64,000 bases of DNA from Desulfoluna sp942491485 (lineage in GTDB: Bacteria > Desulfobacterota > Desulfobacteria > Desulfobacterales > Desulfolunaceae), in contig CALOAX010000017.1 of assembly GCA_942491485.1 (NCBI GenBank), positions 124,001-188,000 on the forward strand, in the 5' to 3' direction. The notes beneath the pieces are model-generated. The model was not told where the DNA came from. It saw only the letters and a program-made list of their open reading frames with translations, and ran no database searches. The number at the start of each line of letters is the position of its first letter. The first letter of the stretch is position 1. The position numbers and the translations under genes are program-made. Shown here in pieces: positions 8,259 to 17,170 of this stretch.

Positions 8259-8840
8259 CTAAGACGGAGCATAAACGTGCCTCCGGCGGCCAGGGGGCTA
8301 TCCCCAGGACCCTAATATTTGCGAATGTGATCGATCGTCGTTCCTTAAGATTGATCACATTCGCATTTTTGTTTCATGGCGTCGCCCGTGAACAACTATG
8401 TCTGTTAACAGGGTCATGAAGGCATCTGAAGTCAATCCCGCCCCAAAGGTCCATTCGACTTTTTTTGAAGATTCAATCAGGTCTCTCCCCGAAATGGCGT
8501 GTCCAATCTTATTCCCCCACGCGAATACCCCGGCAGCAAACGGCGTCGCCCATTCGCCATGGGGGGGGGCAGGTGCCCTCACCTGCCCGGAGGCAGTGTT
8601 TTCGAAGCTCAATAGCAACGGGAGTCCTTTCTCTTCAGCCGGGAGGACTCAATTTGCAGGGCTGAAACGCAAGTGGTAAACCACTGTGATTACGGTGTGT
8701 TGGTGAGGTTGGGTCTTGCGTGGTTGTGTTTTTTGTCGTAAAAGAATGGGCATCATACCTTCAAAATTTGAACCTGTTACATTGCTTTGCTTTGATTCGT
8801 GGAAGAATTTTAACGATGGACAGAAAGTAAGGGGATGCTC
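8259..8840. other. intergenic after MITE A: repeat pieces and hairpins
   Basis: It holds a GCCTCCGGCGG repeat start at 8279, the terminator-like stem at 8320-8370, and a perfect GGGCAGGTG/CACCTGCCC hairpin with a 4-base loop at 8567-8588 followed by CGGAGGC. A frame on the minus strand at 8355-8618 has no ribosome binding site or recognisable family. The last 150 bases before 8841 are AT-rich and probably hold the promoter for the SGNH lipoprotein gene. Confidence 0.6.
8320..8370 (+). terminator. probable terminator downstream of icd
   Basis: TGCGAATGTGATC pairs perfectly with GATCACATTCGCA across a 20-base loop and is followed by TTTTT. The stem sequence is the CACATTCGC arm of the dispersed repeat family, so a repeat seems to serve as the terminator here, beyond the inserted MITE. 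Confidence 0.55.
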
Positions 8841-10172
8841 ATGAAAAAACTCGTTTATGCAGCTTTGTCCGTTTTTGTCTCTTTGGCCCTCGCTTCCGCA
8901 GCCTGTTCAATGGGATCCCAACCGCCGCCTCCCGACACAACCTGGGATAATTACGAGGTGGGTGATGAAATGACGCCTGCGCAGGAGGAGGCTTTTTTTA
9001 AAACCTATGTGTCCATCGGAGATAGCTTGACACACGGGTGTCAGGGTCTGAACGTCGAAGAAGGCCGGCAGCAATTCAGTTACCCCAATCTTCTGGCCAA
9101 CGCCATGGGAACGGAGTTCAACCAGCCGCTGGTGTTTTATCCGGGGGTCGGTATCCCCAATCCGGAAGACTGGGTGAAGGACCAGCACTTCTCCCCCCTG
9201 ACCACCATGGTCGGGCACATGAGAACAGACTACTACCTGAACCAAGGGGTGATGAATAACTTTGCCATCACCGGAGCAACCCTTCCACAGATCCTGGATT
9301 ACGACCTCTTCAATGTGTTTAACAGCGATACGTCCATTCTGGCCGATCTCATAGGGGCCGGCAGTCCCTTTGCCTTTTCGGTTCTAAGGGGCAATACCGT
9401 CTTTACAAAGTCCGCTGTGACCCAGGCCCTCGAGCGGGAGCCGACTTTCCTGACGGTTTGGATCGGAAACAACGATGTGATGTTTTCCACCATTATGGGG
9501 GACACAGGCTTCTCGACAGCGACCCCGTATTGGGAAGAAAAATGGAACGAGCTGGTGCAGCGGATAAAAGATACGCCATCGATTCGAGGCGTTTTGGTGA
9601 TCAACCTGCCGGACAATACAAAAACGCCATTTCTTCAGGACCCGGGCAACCCTTTCCATACGGTGGCCCATGGGCTGGCATTTCCCGAAGGAAGCAAGGT
9701 CCCGTTTTTCTCTACTTATACCGGGCCTGGAGATCCCGTGCTGACACCTGACGAGATTGCCGTTATTCAATCCCAGACGCGGGCCATCAACAGCATTATC
9801 CAGGCGACCTGTGAAGCTGAAAACTGGCCCATGATTGATGCCTGGTCCAAAATTCGTGAAGGCATGGAAACCGGCTGGGAGTTGAGGAAGGCGGATGGCA
9901 GCTCAAGTGGCGTTGTTCTGACTGGTGAATTTGCCACTGGGGGCATGTTCTCCCTTGATGGGATTCATCCGACGTCGGCAGCGTATGCCTACATGGCAGA
10001 CATTGGCGTTGATGTGATCAACGCGCACTACGGGACTCATTTGCCTTACGTGGACGCTTACAGCGTCTGGCAACAAGATACACTGTGTCAGGCCCCTGTT
10101 GACCCTCGATATGAAGAAGAGATGTGCACGTTGATCAATGACATGTTTCGCCTGCTGGCGCCCATTTTTTAA
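8841..10172 (+). CDS. SGNH/GDSL hydrolase family lipoprotein
   Basis: A 443-residue exported protein, probably a lipoprotein (MKKLVYAALSVFVSLALASAAC; the lipobox is slightly atypical because Ser occupies -3). The esterase blocks are in order: YVSIGDSLTHG (nucleophile Ser, about residue 63), WIGNNDVM (block III GxND) and DGIHPTSAAY (block V Asp and His, about residue 375). An acyl-ester hydrolase acting on lipids or polysaccharide acetyl groups at the cell surface is a reasonable inference; the substrate is unknown. I chose the ATG at 8841 because AGGGG is optimally spaced from it, whereas an ATG two codons earlier abuts the ribosome binding site. Monocistronic, ended by the terminator at 10208. 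Confidence 0.85.
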   Translation: MKKLVYAALSVFVSLALASAACSMGSQPPPPDTTWDNYEVGDEMTPAQEEAFFKTYVSIGDSLTHGCQGLNVEEGRQQFSYPNLLANAMGTEFNQPLVFYPGVGIPNPEDWVKDQHFSPLTTMVGHMRTDYYLNQGVMNNFAITGATLPQILDYDLFNVFNSDTSILADLIGAGSPFAFSVLRGNTVFTKSAVTQALEREPTFLTVWIGNNDVMFSTIMGDTGFSTATPYWEEKWNELVQRIKDTPSIRGVLVINLPDNTKTPFLQDPGNPFHTVAHGLAFPEGSKVPFFSTYTGPGDPVLTPDEIAVIQSQTRAINSIIQATCEAENWPMIDAWSKIREGMETGWELRKADGSSSGVVLTGEFATGGMFSLDGIHPTSAAYAYMADIGVDVINAHYGTHLPYVDAYSVWQQDTLCQAPVDPRYEEEMCTLINDMFRLLAPIF

Positions 10173-10207
10173 TGGTGGCATGAACGCAGGTACGAAATAG
10201 AAAGGCA

Positions 10208-10244
10208 AGGGCCGGAAAAGAGACCTCTTTTCCGGCCCTTTTTA
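10208..10244 (+). terminator. rho-independent terminator
   Basis: A perfect 15-bp stem (AGGGCCGGAAAAGAG with CTCTTTTCCGGCCCT, 2-base apex) followed by TTTTTATTTTT. It ends the SGNH gene and just overlaps the stop of the convergent NlpC/P60 gene. Confidence 0.92.
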
Positions 10245-10736
10245 TTTTTCTATTCGCCGGGCTTTCCAGTATCTTTTTTTCCAGTAGGTCTCATCCAGGT
10301 CGGTGATGGTGACGCCCTTGCTGGTGGAGGCGTGGAGGAAGGTGTTGTTTCCCATGTAGATGCCCACATGGCGTACCGTGAAACCGGTTTTGAAGAAGAC
10401 GAGATCACCGATGCGAAGGTTTTTGCGTTTCACTGGTTTGCCGGTCTTTGCGAGGAGCTTGGTGCTTCGGGGGATGGTGATGCCGAGTTTGTCACGGTAG
10501 GTGATGTGGACAAAGCCGGAGCAGTCAACGCCGCTCCTGCTGTTTCCGCCCATTTTATAACGCGTGCCCTTCCATTCCGCGTACTGGGCGTTCAGCTTTG
10601 CTTTCACGTGGGGTGTATCGGACAGGGTGACAGTGGATGGGCGTTTTAACTTGACGGTCCTTCGATGCTTCACCGGGGGCGTGGTGGCACATCCCACAAG
10701 GCATAAGATGGTGAAGCCTATCAGCCATGTCTTCAT
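10242..10736 (-). CDS. NlpC/P60 family cell-wall hydrolase, lipoprotein
   Basis: A 164-residue lipoprotein (MKTWLIGFTILCLVGC; lipobox LVGC) with an NlpC/P60 cysteine peptidase domain. Catalytic residues are visible: Cys in VDCSGFVHITY, His in VRHVGIYMGN, and the third polar residue in FLHASTSKG. Close in size and order to Spr/MepS/NlpC-type endopeptidases, which cut D-Glu-mesoDAP or DAP-DAP bonds in peptidoglycan, so an envelope-remodelling role in the periplasm is likely. The start is fixed by AAAGGAG six bases upstream. A longer frame extends upstream to 10895 but has no signal or homology. The VOC gene lies just upstream on the same strand, 31 bases away, so the two may be co-transcribed. 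Confidence 0.9.
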   Translation of the reverse strand: MKTWLIGFTILCLVGCATTPPVKHRRTVKLKRPSTVTLSDTPHVKAKLNAQYAEWKGTRYKMGGNSRSGVDCSGFVHITYRDKLGITIPRSTKLLAKTGKPVKRKNLRIGDLVFFKTGFTVRHVGIYMGNNTFLHASTSKGVTITDLDETYWKKRYWKARRIEK

Positions 10737-10767
10737 GGGGCTCCTTTCAGGCGTGTGTGGGGGGGGA

Positions 10768-11148
10768 TTACAGACCTTGGGAATGGACACCGATCTGATT
10801 TCCTTCAAGGTCGGTGAAAAAGGCCACAAACCCGTGTTTGCCAATGCTCTTTTTGGGCTCGGTGATGTGGCCCCCTTTCTCCTCCACACGTTCAAGGGTC
10901 TCGCTGATGTCCGGTGTCGATATGTAGATCACGATGCCGTTGGGGGCGGGGATGTAGCAGTCCCCCATGACAAGGGCTCCGGCAGCGCCCACGGCCAGCT
11001 CGTTCATGGGGAACCAGGCCATTTCGTTGTCGCCGAGGGTGTGGCGCTCCAGGGCCATGTCAAAGACATACTCGTAAAAATCCTGGGCCCGGTCGATGTC
11101 CATGACCGGGATTTCAAACCAACCAACGGGATTCACGCTGTTTGACAT
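10768..11148 (-). CDS. VOC (glyoxalase/bleomycin-resistance/dioxygenase) superfamily protein
   Basis: A 126-residue single-domain protein: VGWFEIPVMDIDRAQDFYEYVF at the N-terminus and FFTDLEGNQIGVHS at the C-terminus are the paired beta-alpha-beta-beta-beta modules of the vicinal oxygen chelate fold. Members are metal-dependent lyases, dioxygenases, epimerases or binding proteins, and nothing here identifies the substrate. The ATG at 11148 is preceded by GGAGG at eight bases; upstream codons in the same frame are low-complexity and unlikely to be translated. Lies 31 bases upstream of the NlpC/P60 gene on the same strand. Confidence 0.82.
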   Translation of the reverse strand: MSNSVNPVGWFEIPVMDIDRAQDFYEYVFDMALERHTLGDNEMAWFPMNELAVGAAGALVMGDCYIPAPNGIVIYISTPDISETLERVEEKGGHITEPKKSIGKHGFVAFFTDLEGNQIGVHSQGL

Positions 11149-11722
11149 AGTCGGCCTCCGTGGATTCTTTATTATGTGGCTGGTGACGGTTGAGCTTGTG
11201 CCTTCGTTGGCCCTGTCCGGGCCACGCTTTTGCCTGATTTGAAAACGTGGGTTTAACAAACAGGTCTTAAAAAGCACCCTTGAGCACGTTCTGGTTTCAA
11301 TGCGGATGTGATGTGACCCGAAGAGCGGAGGGCAACGCACAACCTCTTCCTGCTCCCAAGGAGCCTCACCTTGTCGTCGTAGGCTGTTTGTCGCGTCCAC
11401 TCTGTGCAGAATCTGGTAAGGTTTTAGCAGCGGTGCCCGGTCAGGTCACAGCGGGGGCTGTGGGTCGATGGTTTGACACCCAGTATACGTCATATTTATT
11501 ATACGTTCAAAGGTTTGGGTGGATCGAGTGTTGCTATTTTGACGATTCACATGTAAGTGGATGTACCGAATCATAAAAAGGCAAATGGCTTAGGGTGCAA
11601 CGCGAAGGGCAAGAGCTCGTGGTTTTTCGTGTTTGGTGCCGGGTCATGGAACCGTTTCGCGGCTATGCCACCTTGTGGCCGGAGCCTGCTTTTTTAGCCC
11701 ATGAAAAAATGAAGGAAACCGA
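11149..11722. other. intergenic region upstream of the helicase gene
   Basis: A 574-bp divergent region between the VOC gene (minus) and the DEAD-box helicase (plus). No gene-like frame is convincing. The only clear signal is the promoter-like pair at 11473-11502, which would give the helicase a leader of about 215 nt; long leaders are common for cold-responsive helicase genes. Confidence 0.5.
11473..11502 (+). promoter_or_regulatory. candidate sigma-70 promoter for the DEAD-box helicase gene
   Basis: TTGACA at 11473-11478 and TATTAT at 11497-11502 with an 18-base spacer, inside an AT-rich stretch. Assigned on sequence alone. Confidence 0.45.
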
Positions 11723-12958
11723 ATGAAATTCGATCAGTATTATATATCCGACGACCTCAAGAAAAACCTGGCCAACCTTGGGTTCAAACGGCCCACGGAC
11801 ATTCAGTTCAAGGCGATTCCCTCCATTCAGAAGGGAGAAGACGTTCTGGCCATCGCCCAGACAGGCACAGGAAAAACCGCGGCCTTTGCCATTCCCCTTA
11901 TTGACGGAATTCAGCGTAAAAAGAGCAGCAAGCGTTCTTACGGGATCCGTTGCATTGTTATGGTGCCCACACGGGAGCTTGCGGCGCAGATCGGTGAGGT
12001 GTTTGATAAACTTTCCCACCACACCAAGGTGAAGACCTTTGCCCTGTTCGGTGGTGTGGAACAGGATGCCCAGATCAAAAAGTTGCAGGACGGCATCGAC
12101 ATTCTGGTGGCGACACCGGGTCGTATGTTTGACCTCATCAGCCAGGGGCATATCCGGCTGGACCGTATCGACACCCTGGTACTGGACGAGGCCGACCGGA
12201 TGCTGGACCTTGGGTTTATCAAGGATATTCGGTACGTAAAGAAAAAACTGACCCGCAAGCACCAGACCCTCTTTTTTTCCGCCACCATCAATGAAACAAT
12301 CAAGAAACTGGCTTTTTCCCAGGTGAAGAGTTCCGCTATCCGCATTCAGCTCTCCCCGGAAGACCCGGTCTCCAAAAATGTCTCCCATGCGGTGATGTTT
12401 GTGGAGATGGACGACAAACGCTTTTTTCTGGAGCGGTACGTCCGGGAGAACCCCGAGAGCAAGATGGTGGTCTTCGTGCGAACCCGCGTGCGTGCAGAGC
12501 GCGTGGCAAAGGCCATGGAGCGCGTCGGCATCGAGGCCCTTTCCATTCACGGTGAGAAGGACCAGAACGAACGGCTAGTTGCCATGAAATCGTTCAAAGA
12601 AGGGGCCTGCCGGATGCTCATCGCCACCGATGTCAGTGCCCGGGGCATCGATATCCCGGACGTTACCGTGGTGATCAACTACGATTTGCCCGAGGTGGCG
12701 GAGAACTACGTCCACCGGGTGGGCCGTACCGGTCGGGGGACCAACAAAGGGGTGGCGCTCTCCTTCTGCAGCAAAGAGGAGAAGGAGCGCCTGGAAGAGA
12801 TCCAGGGCTTTCTCGGCAAGGACATCGAGGTGCTTCGCATCGGCAAGGGTGATTACACCCAGACCCTTCAGTTTACGAATGAACTGACGGCCGAAGAGCT
12901 CATCGCCGAGCAGGAACTCTTTGAAAAGAGCCGAAAGAAAAAGAAGAGACGGAAGTAG
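11723..12958 (+). CDS. DEAD-box ATP-dependent RNA helicase, RhlE-like
   Basis: A 411-residue helicase with every core motif: Q motif (KRPTDIQFKAIP), I (AQTGTGKT), Ia (PTRELAAQ), Ib (TPGRM), II (DEAD), III (SAT), IV (VVFVRT), V (ATDVSARGID) and VI (HRVGRTGR). The Lys/Arg-rich tail (KSRKKKKRRK) resembles the RNA-binding tails of RhlE/CsdA-type enzymes. It should unwind short RNA duplexes in ribosome assembly or RNA decay in the cytoplasm; which of these is unknown. The start has AAGGAA five bases upstream. The closest E. coli relative by motif spacing and length is RhlE. Confidence 0.92.
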   Translation: MKFDQYYISDDLKKNLANLGFKRPTDIQFKAIPSIQKGEDVLAIAQTGTGKTAAFAIPLIDGIQRKKSSKRSYGIRCIVMVPTRELAAQIGEVFDKLSHHTKVKTFALFGGVEQDAQIKKLQDGIDILVATPGRMFDLISQGHIRLDRIDTLVLDEADRMLDLGFIKDIRYVKKKLTRKHQTLFFSATINETIKKLAFSQVKSSAIRIQLSPEDPVSKNVSHAVMFVEMDDKRFFLERYVRENPESKMVVFVRTRVRAERVAKAMERVGIEALSIHGEKDQNERLVAMKSFKEGACRMLIATDVSARGIDIPDVTVVINYDLPEVAENYVHRVGRTGRGTNKGVALSFCSKEEKERLEEIQGFLGKDIEVLRIGKGDYTQTLQFTNELTAEELIAEQELFEKSRKKKKRRK

Positions 12959-13130
12959 GGTCTCCTCATTTTTTTACGGATGCACCAAGTGCAGATGAAG
13001 AAACCGTGGGGATGTGACGATAACAAAGAAAGGTGGATTGACGTCGCAGGACGGAGTCAGGTCTGAGAGCCCCTTGACAGGGGGTGATACTTTGAGGAAA
13101 TCTCCGGGTCGCCGGAGAGGGTGTTACCAT

Positions 13131-16100
13131 ATGCGTGAGTGCTTTAAGAAAATGATAGTCCCTGTTTTTTCAGTGGTGCTGCTGTTCCTGGTCCAGGCTT
13201 CTGCGGTCTGCGCTGAGGTTCCGCCTCACGAGAATAGGAAAATCCTGTTTCTCAGTTCGTATCACCCTGGCTTCCCCACGTTTTTTGACCAGGTGGAAGG
13301 CCTTCGGTCCGTGCTCGATTCCCGGAACGCCCATCTCGATATGGAGTTCATGGACTCGAAGCGATTTGATTCTGCGGAGACCAAAGAGCTTTTCCACAAA
13401 AGTCTCTCCAACAAACTTGCCCACCTTCCCGCCTATGACCTGGTGCTGGCCGGCGATGACAACGCCTTGAACTATGTGCTGGCCCACCAGGAGGACCTGT
13501 TCAAGAACATTCCCATTGTCTTTTTCGGGGTGAACAACCGGAGACTGGCCCTTTCACAGAACGAGAACCCGATGGTTACCGGCGTTGTGGAATCAGTCTC
13601 CCTTACCGAGACGTTGACCCTGGTTACCCGGTTGCAGCCGGATGTCCGGCGCATCATTGCCATATCCGACGGCACCACCAGTTCTCAGGGGTGTCTGGAT
13701 TGGTTTTATGCCGGATCACGCCAATTCAAGTCCATTCAATTTTCCAATCTCTCCCTGGAGTCCCTTACCTTTGAGGAACTGGGTGAGGCGCTGAAGACCC
13801 TTGACAGCAGTGATGCAGTGCTTCTGATTTCAGCCTTTGTGGACAGCACCGGTCGTCGGGTCTCTTTCTCTACAGGGCTCAAGATGGTGACAGACAACCT
13901 GGGGGCCCCATTGTACCACCTCTGGGAGCACGGCATGGGAAAGGGCGTCCTGGGGGGCAAGCTCGTCAGTCATTTTGAGCAGGGGCGGATTGCCGCGGAG
14001 ATGGTCGCAGCTATCCTGGAGGGAAGGCCGGTCCATGGCATGCCTGTGGTGGGGGAAAGCCCCAATCGGTTTCTTGTGGACCCCTTGGTAATGAAGGCCA
14101 ATGGGATTTCACTTTCCCGTATCCCAAGCGGGGTGGAGCGTTTTCAGAACACGTCTCCGGAGATCGATAGGCATCGCGCCTACACCCATGTTGCCATGGT
14201 GATTCTGGGTGTGTTTTGCCTTTTTACCTGTGTCATGGCTGTCATCGCCTTTCACAGACGCCGTGCCGACGAGCAGGTGGCACGAAGTGAACAGCGGTTT
14301 CGGCAGTTGACCCACCATATGGAAGAGGTGTTTTGTGTGGGGTCCATGGAGACCCATGAAATTTATGAGATCAGCCCAGCCGTAGAGACCATCCTCGGAC
14401 TCTCCACCTCACAATTACGCCGCAGCCCTGTGCTTCTGATGGAAGCTGTGCACGATGAAGACCTTGAGTCTTTTGTCGCCTACCTGGCTCGAATTCACTC
14501 AGGTCAAGAGAACATGGAGGCCATTGAGTTCCGGATGCGGGACACCAAAGGTCGGGTGCACTGGATTCGGTTCCGGGGATTCGGTATCGAGGACACGGAC
14601 AGCAGCGATCTCAAGATTGCCGGTATGGCAACGGATATCACGGATGCCAAGCATGAAGACACTGCCATGAAGGCCCTTGTGGAGACCCTGGCAGGGCGAG
14701 TGGAGCAGGATTTTTTCGACGGAGCAGTCCGTCAGCTCTGTTCATTTCTTGGGTGTGATATGGCGGTCATCAGTGAACTCAAGGAGGGCACTACGGTTCA
14801 GACCCTCGCCATGATTCAGGATGGCCGTGTGGTGGAGTCCATGAGCTATAACCTCGTGGGTACGCCTTGTTTTCAGACAATGAATGATGGGGTCTGCATT
14901 TACCCGGAAGGGGTCCAGGATTATTTTCCGGGCAATGATATGCTCATTCAGGCCGGGGCAGAAGGGTATCTGGGGTACCCCTTGCGTAACCGGGGTGGAG
15001 AGATCATCGGGGTTATGTGTGCCGTCTCCAGGGAGCGGTTTGTCATTCCCAGGCGAACCCAGGAAGTGGTGGCCATACTGGCCAAGGGAATCGCCACTGA
15101 AATGGAACGCCTTGAGAGTGAACGTGAGAAAAAGGAGATGGAGATCAGCCTGATCCGCTCCCAGAAGATGCAGGCCATCGGTACCCTGGCCGGTGGGATT
15201 GCCCATGACTTTAACAATATCCTTTTTCCCATCATGGGCTATGTCCAGATGATGCTGGAAGAGACGGCACCGGAGAGCACCCACGGCGGGTACTTGAGCA
15301 AAATCAACGCCAGCTCCCTGCGGGCGAAAAAACTGGTGGACCAGATTCTGGCCTTCAGCCGCAAGGGCGACCAGGTCTTTGAACCTGTTTCGGTACCTGC
15401 GGTGCTCACGGAGGTGATGGAACTGGTTCGGGCCAGCCTGCCTTCCACCATTGACCTCAAGGCTGAAATTTCAGAAGACACCTTGTCGGTGATGGGGGAT
15501 GCCACCCAGATTCACCAGGTGGTGATGAACCTCGTGACCAATGCCTACCATGCCATGGAAGGGCGGGGAGGGGTGATCTGTGTGACCCTGGCGCTCAGCG
15601 AGAAGACCCGGAGGGACACAACACAAGGGGAGGGCCCCTGGCTCACCCTGACCGTCAGGGACTCGGGGTGTGGTATCGAGCCCTCGGTGATGGAGTGTAT
15701 TTTTGATCCGTACTTCACCACCAAACCCAAAGAGAAGGGGACCGGACTCGGGCTGGCGGTGGTTCATGGTATTGTGAAAAACCATGGCGGGGATATCGGG
15801 GTGGAGAGCACTCCCGGCACAGGCACTGTTTTTACGGTGAACCTCCCCTGTCTGGAGAGTCCCGAAAGGCGTGAAGAACGACCGGCAGAGTCTCCTTTGC
15901 CCATTGGCCATGAGCATATTCTCGTGGTGGATGACGAAGAGGAGGTGAGCATGGTGGAGCAGATGATGCTGGAAAGGCTTGGTTACAAGGTGTCTGTGGC
16001 GGCAAGCGGGCAGGAAGCCCTGGATTTTTTTGCCACAACCTCGTCACCGGTGCACCTGATGCTTACGGACATGACCATGCCGAAGATGACGGGCATGCAG

Positions 16101-16280
16101 TTGGTGGCGAGGGTTCGTGACATGGGGCATACCCTGCCGGTTCTTCTTTGTACCGGTTTGAAAGATGTTGCCCAGGAACGTGCTGCTGAAGGGCTTGGGG
16201 TTTTGGGGATTGTGAAAAAACCGGTGAGTATGGGCGAACTGGCCACCCAGGTGCGTAAGGCCCTGGACAGCAGGGGATGA
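13131..16280 (+). CDS. hybrid sensor histidine kinase with periplasmic ABC-substrate-binding-like sensor
   Basis: A 1049-residue membrane receptor. Order: signal peptide or first helix (1-27); a periplasmic domain like the ABC_sub_bind/peripla_BP family (about 35-335, with ILFLSSYHPGFPTF and PIVFFGVNN); one membrane helix (about 348-370, ending HRRR); a PAS domain (about 390-505); a GAF domain (about 520-665); HisKA with the phospho-acceptor His in GGIAHDFNN (about 690); HATPase_c with N, DSGCGIE, TTKP and GTGLGLAVV boxes; and a C-terminal receiver with Asp in MLTDMTMPK (about 977) and Lys in VKKPVS. So it probably binds a small ligand outside and relays phosphate internally. No separate response regulator gene lies nearby, so the output partner is unknown. 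The start at 13131 has GGAGAGG upstream. Confidence 0.9.
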   Translation: MRECFKKMIVPVFSVVLLFLVQASAVCAEVPPHENRKILFLSSYHPGFPTFFDQVEGLRSVLDSRNAHLDMEFMDSKRFDSAETKELFHKSLSNKLAHLPAYDLVLAGDDNALNYVLAHQEDLFKNIPIVFFGVNNRRLALSQNENPMVTGVVESVSLTETLTLVTRLQPDVRRIIAISDGTTSSQGCLDWFYAGSRQFKSIQFSNLSLESLTFEELGEALKTLDSSDAVLLISAFVDSTGRRVSFSTGLKMVTDNLGAPLYHLWEHGMGKGVLGGKLVSHFEQGRIAAEMVAAILEGRPVHGMPVVGESPNRFLVDPLVMKANGISLSRIPSGVERFQNTSPEIDRHRAYTHVAMVILGVFCLFTCVMAVIAFHRRRADEQVARSEQRFRQLTHHMEEVFCVGSMETHEIYEISPAVETILGLSTSQLRRSPVLLMEAVHDEDLESFVAYLARIHSGQENMEAIEFRMRDTKGRVHWIRFRGFGIEDTDSSDLKIAGMATDITDAKHEDTAMKALVETLAGRVEQDFFDGAVRQLCSFLGCDMAVISELKEGTTVQTLAMIQDGRVVESMSYNLVGTPCFQTMNDGVCIYPEGVQDYFPGNDMLIQAGAEGYLGYPLRNRGGEIIGVMCAVSRERFVIPRRTQEVVAILAKGIATEMERLESEREKKEMEISLIRSQKMQAIGTLAGGIAHDFNNILFPIMGYVQMMLEETAPESTHGGYLSKINASSLRAKKLVDQILAFSRKGDQVFEPVSVPAVLTEVMELVRASLPSTIDLKAEISEDTLSVMGDATQIHQVVMNLVTNAYHAMEGRGGVICVTLALSEKTRRDTTQGEGPWLTLTVRDSGCGIEPSVMECIFDPYFTTKPKEKGTGLGLAVVHGIVKNHGGDIGVESTPGTGTVFTVNLPCLESPERREERPAESPLPIGHEHILVVDDEEEVSMVEQMMLERLGYKVSVAASGQEALDFFATTSSPVHLMLTDMTMPKMTGMQLVARVRDMGHTLPVLLCTGLKDVAQERAAEGLGVLGIVKKPVSMGELATQVRKALDSRG

Positions 16281-16287
16281 TTGTTGA

Positions 16288-16323
16288 GCCTCCGGCGGCT
16301 GTTTTTTTGAGCTGAATAGTTAC
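16288..16323 (+). repeat. minimal copy of the composite repeat
   Basis: It consists only of GCCTCCGGCGG, a T-run, and the terminus GAGCTGAATAGTTAC, the shortest form of the element seen full-length at 31250-31507. It sits between the kinase stop and its terminator. Confidence 0.6.
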
Positions 16324-16358
16324 GATTGCCTATTTAAAATTTGCGGCACCCTTTTGGG

Positions 16359-16396
16359 GCCCGGTCCTTGCGACAGCAAGGACCGGGCTTTTTTTT
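16359..16396 (+). terminator. rho-independent terminator of the hybrid kinase gene
   Basis: A perfect 13-bp GC-rich stem (GCCCGGTCCTTGC with GCAAGGACCGGGC, tetraloop GACA) followed by eight T. Lies between the convergent kinase and DUF3015 genes. Confidence 0.95.
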
Positions 16397-16440
16397 GCCG
16401 GTGGGCAGGCATTGGCACAACATATCGCGCGTGCGTTGTA

Positions 16441-16905
16441 TCAGATCTCCGCCATGATATCTCGAATGGTGTTTGAGACGTGGGTGTGGGTGACCCGGGC
16501 GTCAGGGTAGATGGCATCAAAATTACCCTGGAGTTCGGCGGAAAGCGAGGAGCGCAGCATGGGGTCGACACCGGCGATTTCCACCAGGGCGTCCAGGGAC
16601 TCGCCGCCACCAGAGGCAATGTCCACTGCGAGGTTGTCCATGTTGTCTGCCACAAAAATGTCAAATTGTCCGATTTCAACCAGGTTCTGGGTACCCCCGC
16701 ACTCGAGGGTGCCGGTGGTCATGCCGAAGGTCTGATTGCCACTGATCCCGTTGAGGAAGGTGCCGAGAAGGTTCCAGGCAAGGCCCTGCTTTTCTCCGAT
16801 CAGAACCTTTCCGAGCCCGCATCCGCAGTCCTGCGCTACCGTTGCGCTGTAAGACGTACCGGACAGAATCAACAGAAATCCAAGTGCAATAATCCATTTT
16901 TTCAT
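16441..16905 (-). CDS. DUF3015 family exported protein
   Basis: A 154-residue protein with a cleavable signal peptide (MKKWIIALGFLLILSGTSYSA). The mature part shows the DUF3015 pattern: an early DCGCGLGKVL Cys pair, GNQTFGMTTGT, NMDNLAVDIASGGGESLDAL, and a closing FDAIYP. The function of the family is unknown; members are small periplasmic proteins of Gram-negative bacteria. The start is chosen by AGGAG eight bases upstream. A longer frame to 17043 has no signal peptide and is rejected. Stands alone, pointing toward the kinase terminator. Confidence 0.85.
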   Translation of the reverse strand: MKKWIIALGFLLILSGTSYSATVAQDCGCGLGKVLIGEKQGLAWNLLGTFLNGISGNQTFGMTTGTLECGGTQNLVEIGQFDIFVADNMDNLAVDIASGGGESLDALVEIAGVDPMLRSSLSAELQGNFDAIYPDARVTHTHVSNTIRDIMAEI

Positions 16906-17170
16906 GTGAATGCTCCTAAAAAATGATGGGTGTTTGATGCAAAAAGATGTGATGCGTCTGGTATCGAGAGAGAAAGTACCAATTTCAGGGGCCTGGTCAG
17001 TCTCTGGCCGGGAGGGTTTCCGTCTCTCTTTTTTCTGCCGCACAGGGCAGGGTCGAAGCCGGCATCACCAAATAGTCGGTTGCAGCGGGGGAAGGACACA
17101 TGAGACGGGCTGCGATGCGTTGGGAGCGTGCCGTGCGATATATGATGATAATGTATTAAATAAACAGTTT

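Noticed and set aside
8355..8618. 87-codon minus-strand frame after MITE A
   Set aside because: It overlaps a palindromic repeat hairpin and has no usable start signal or recognisable family. It could be a gene remnant but this cannot be supported.
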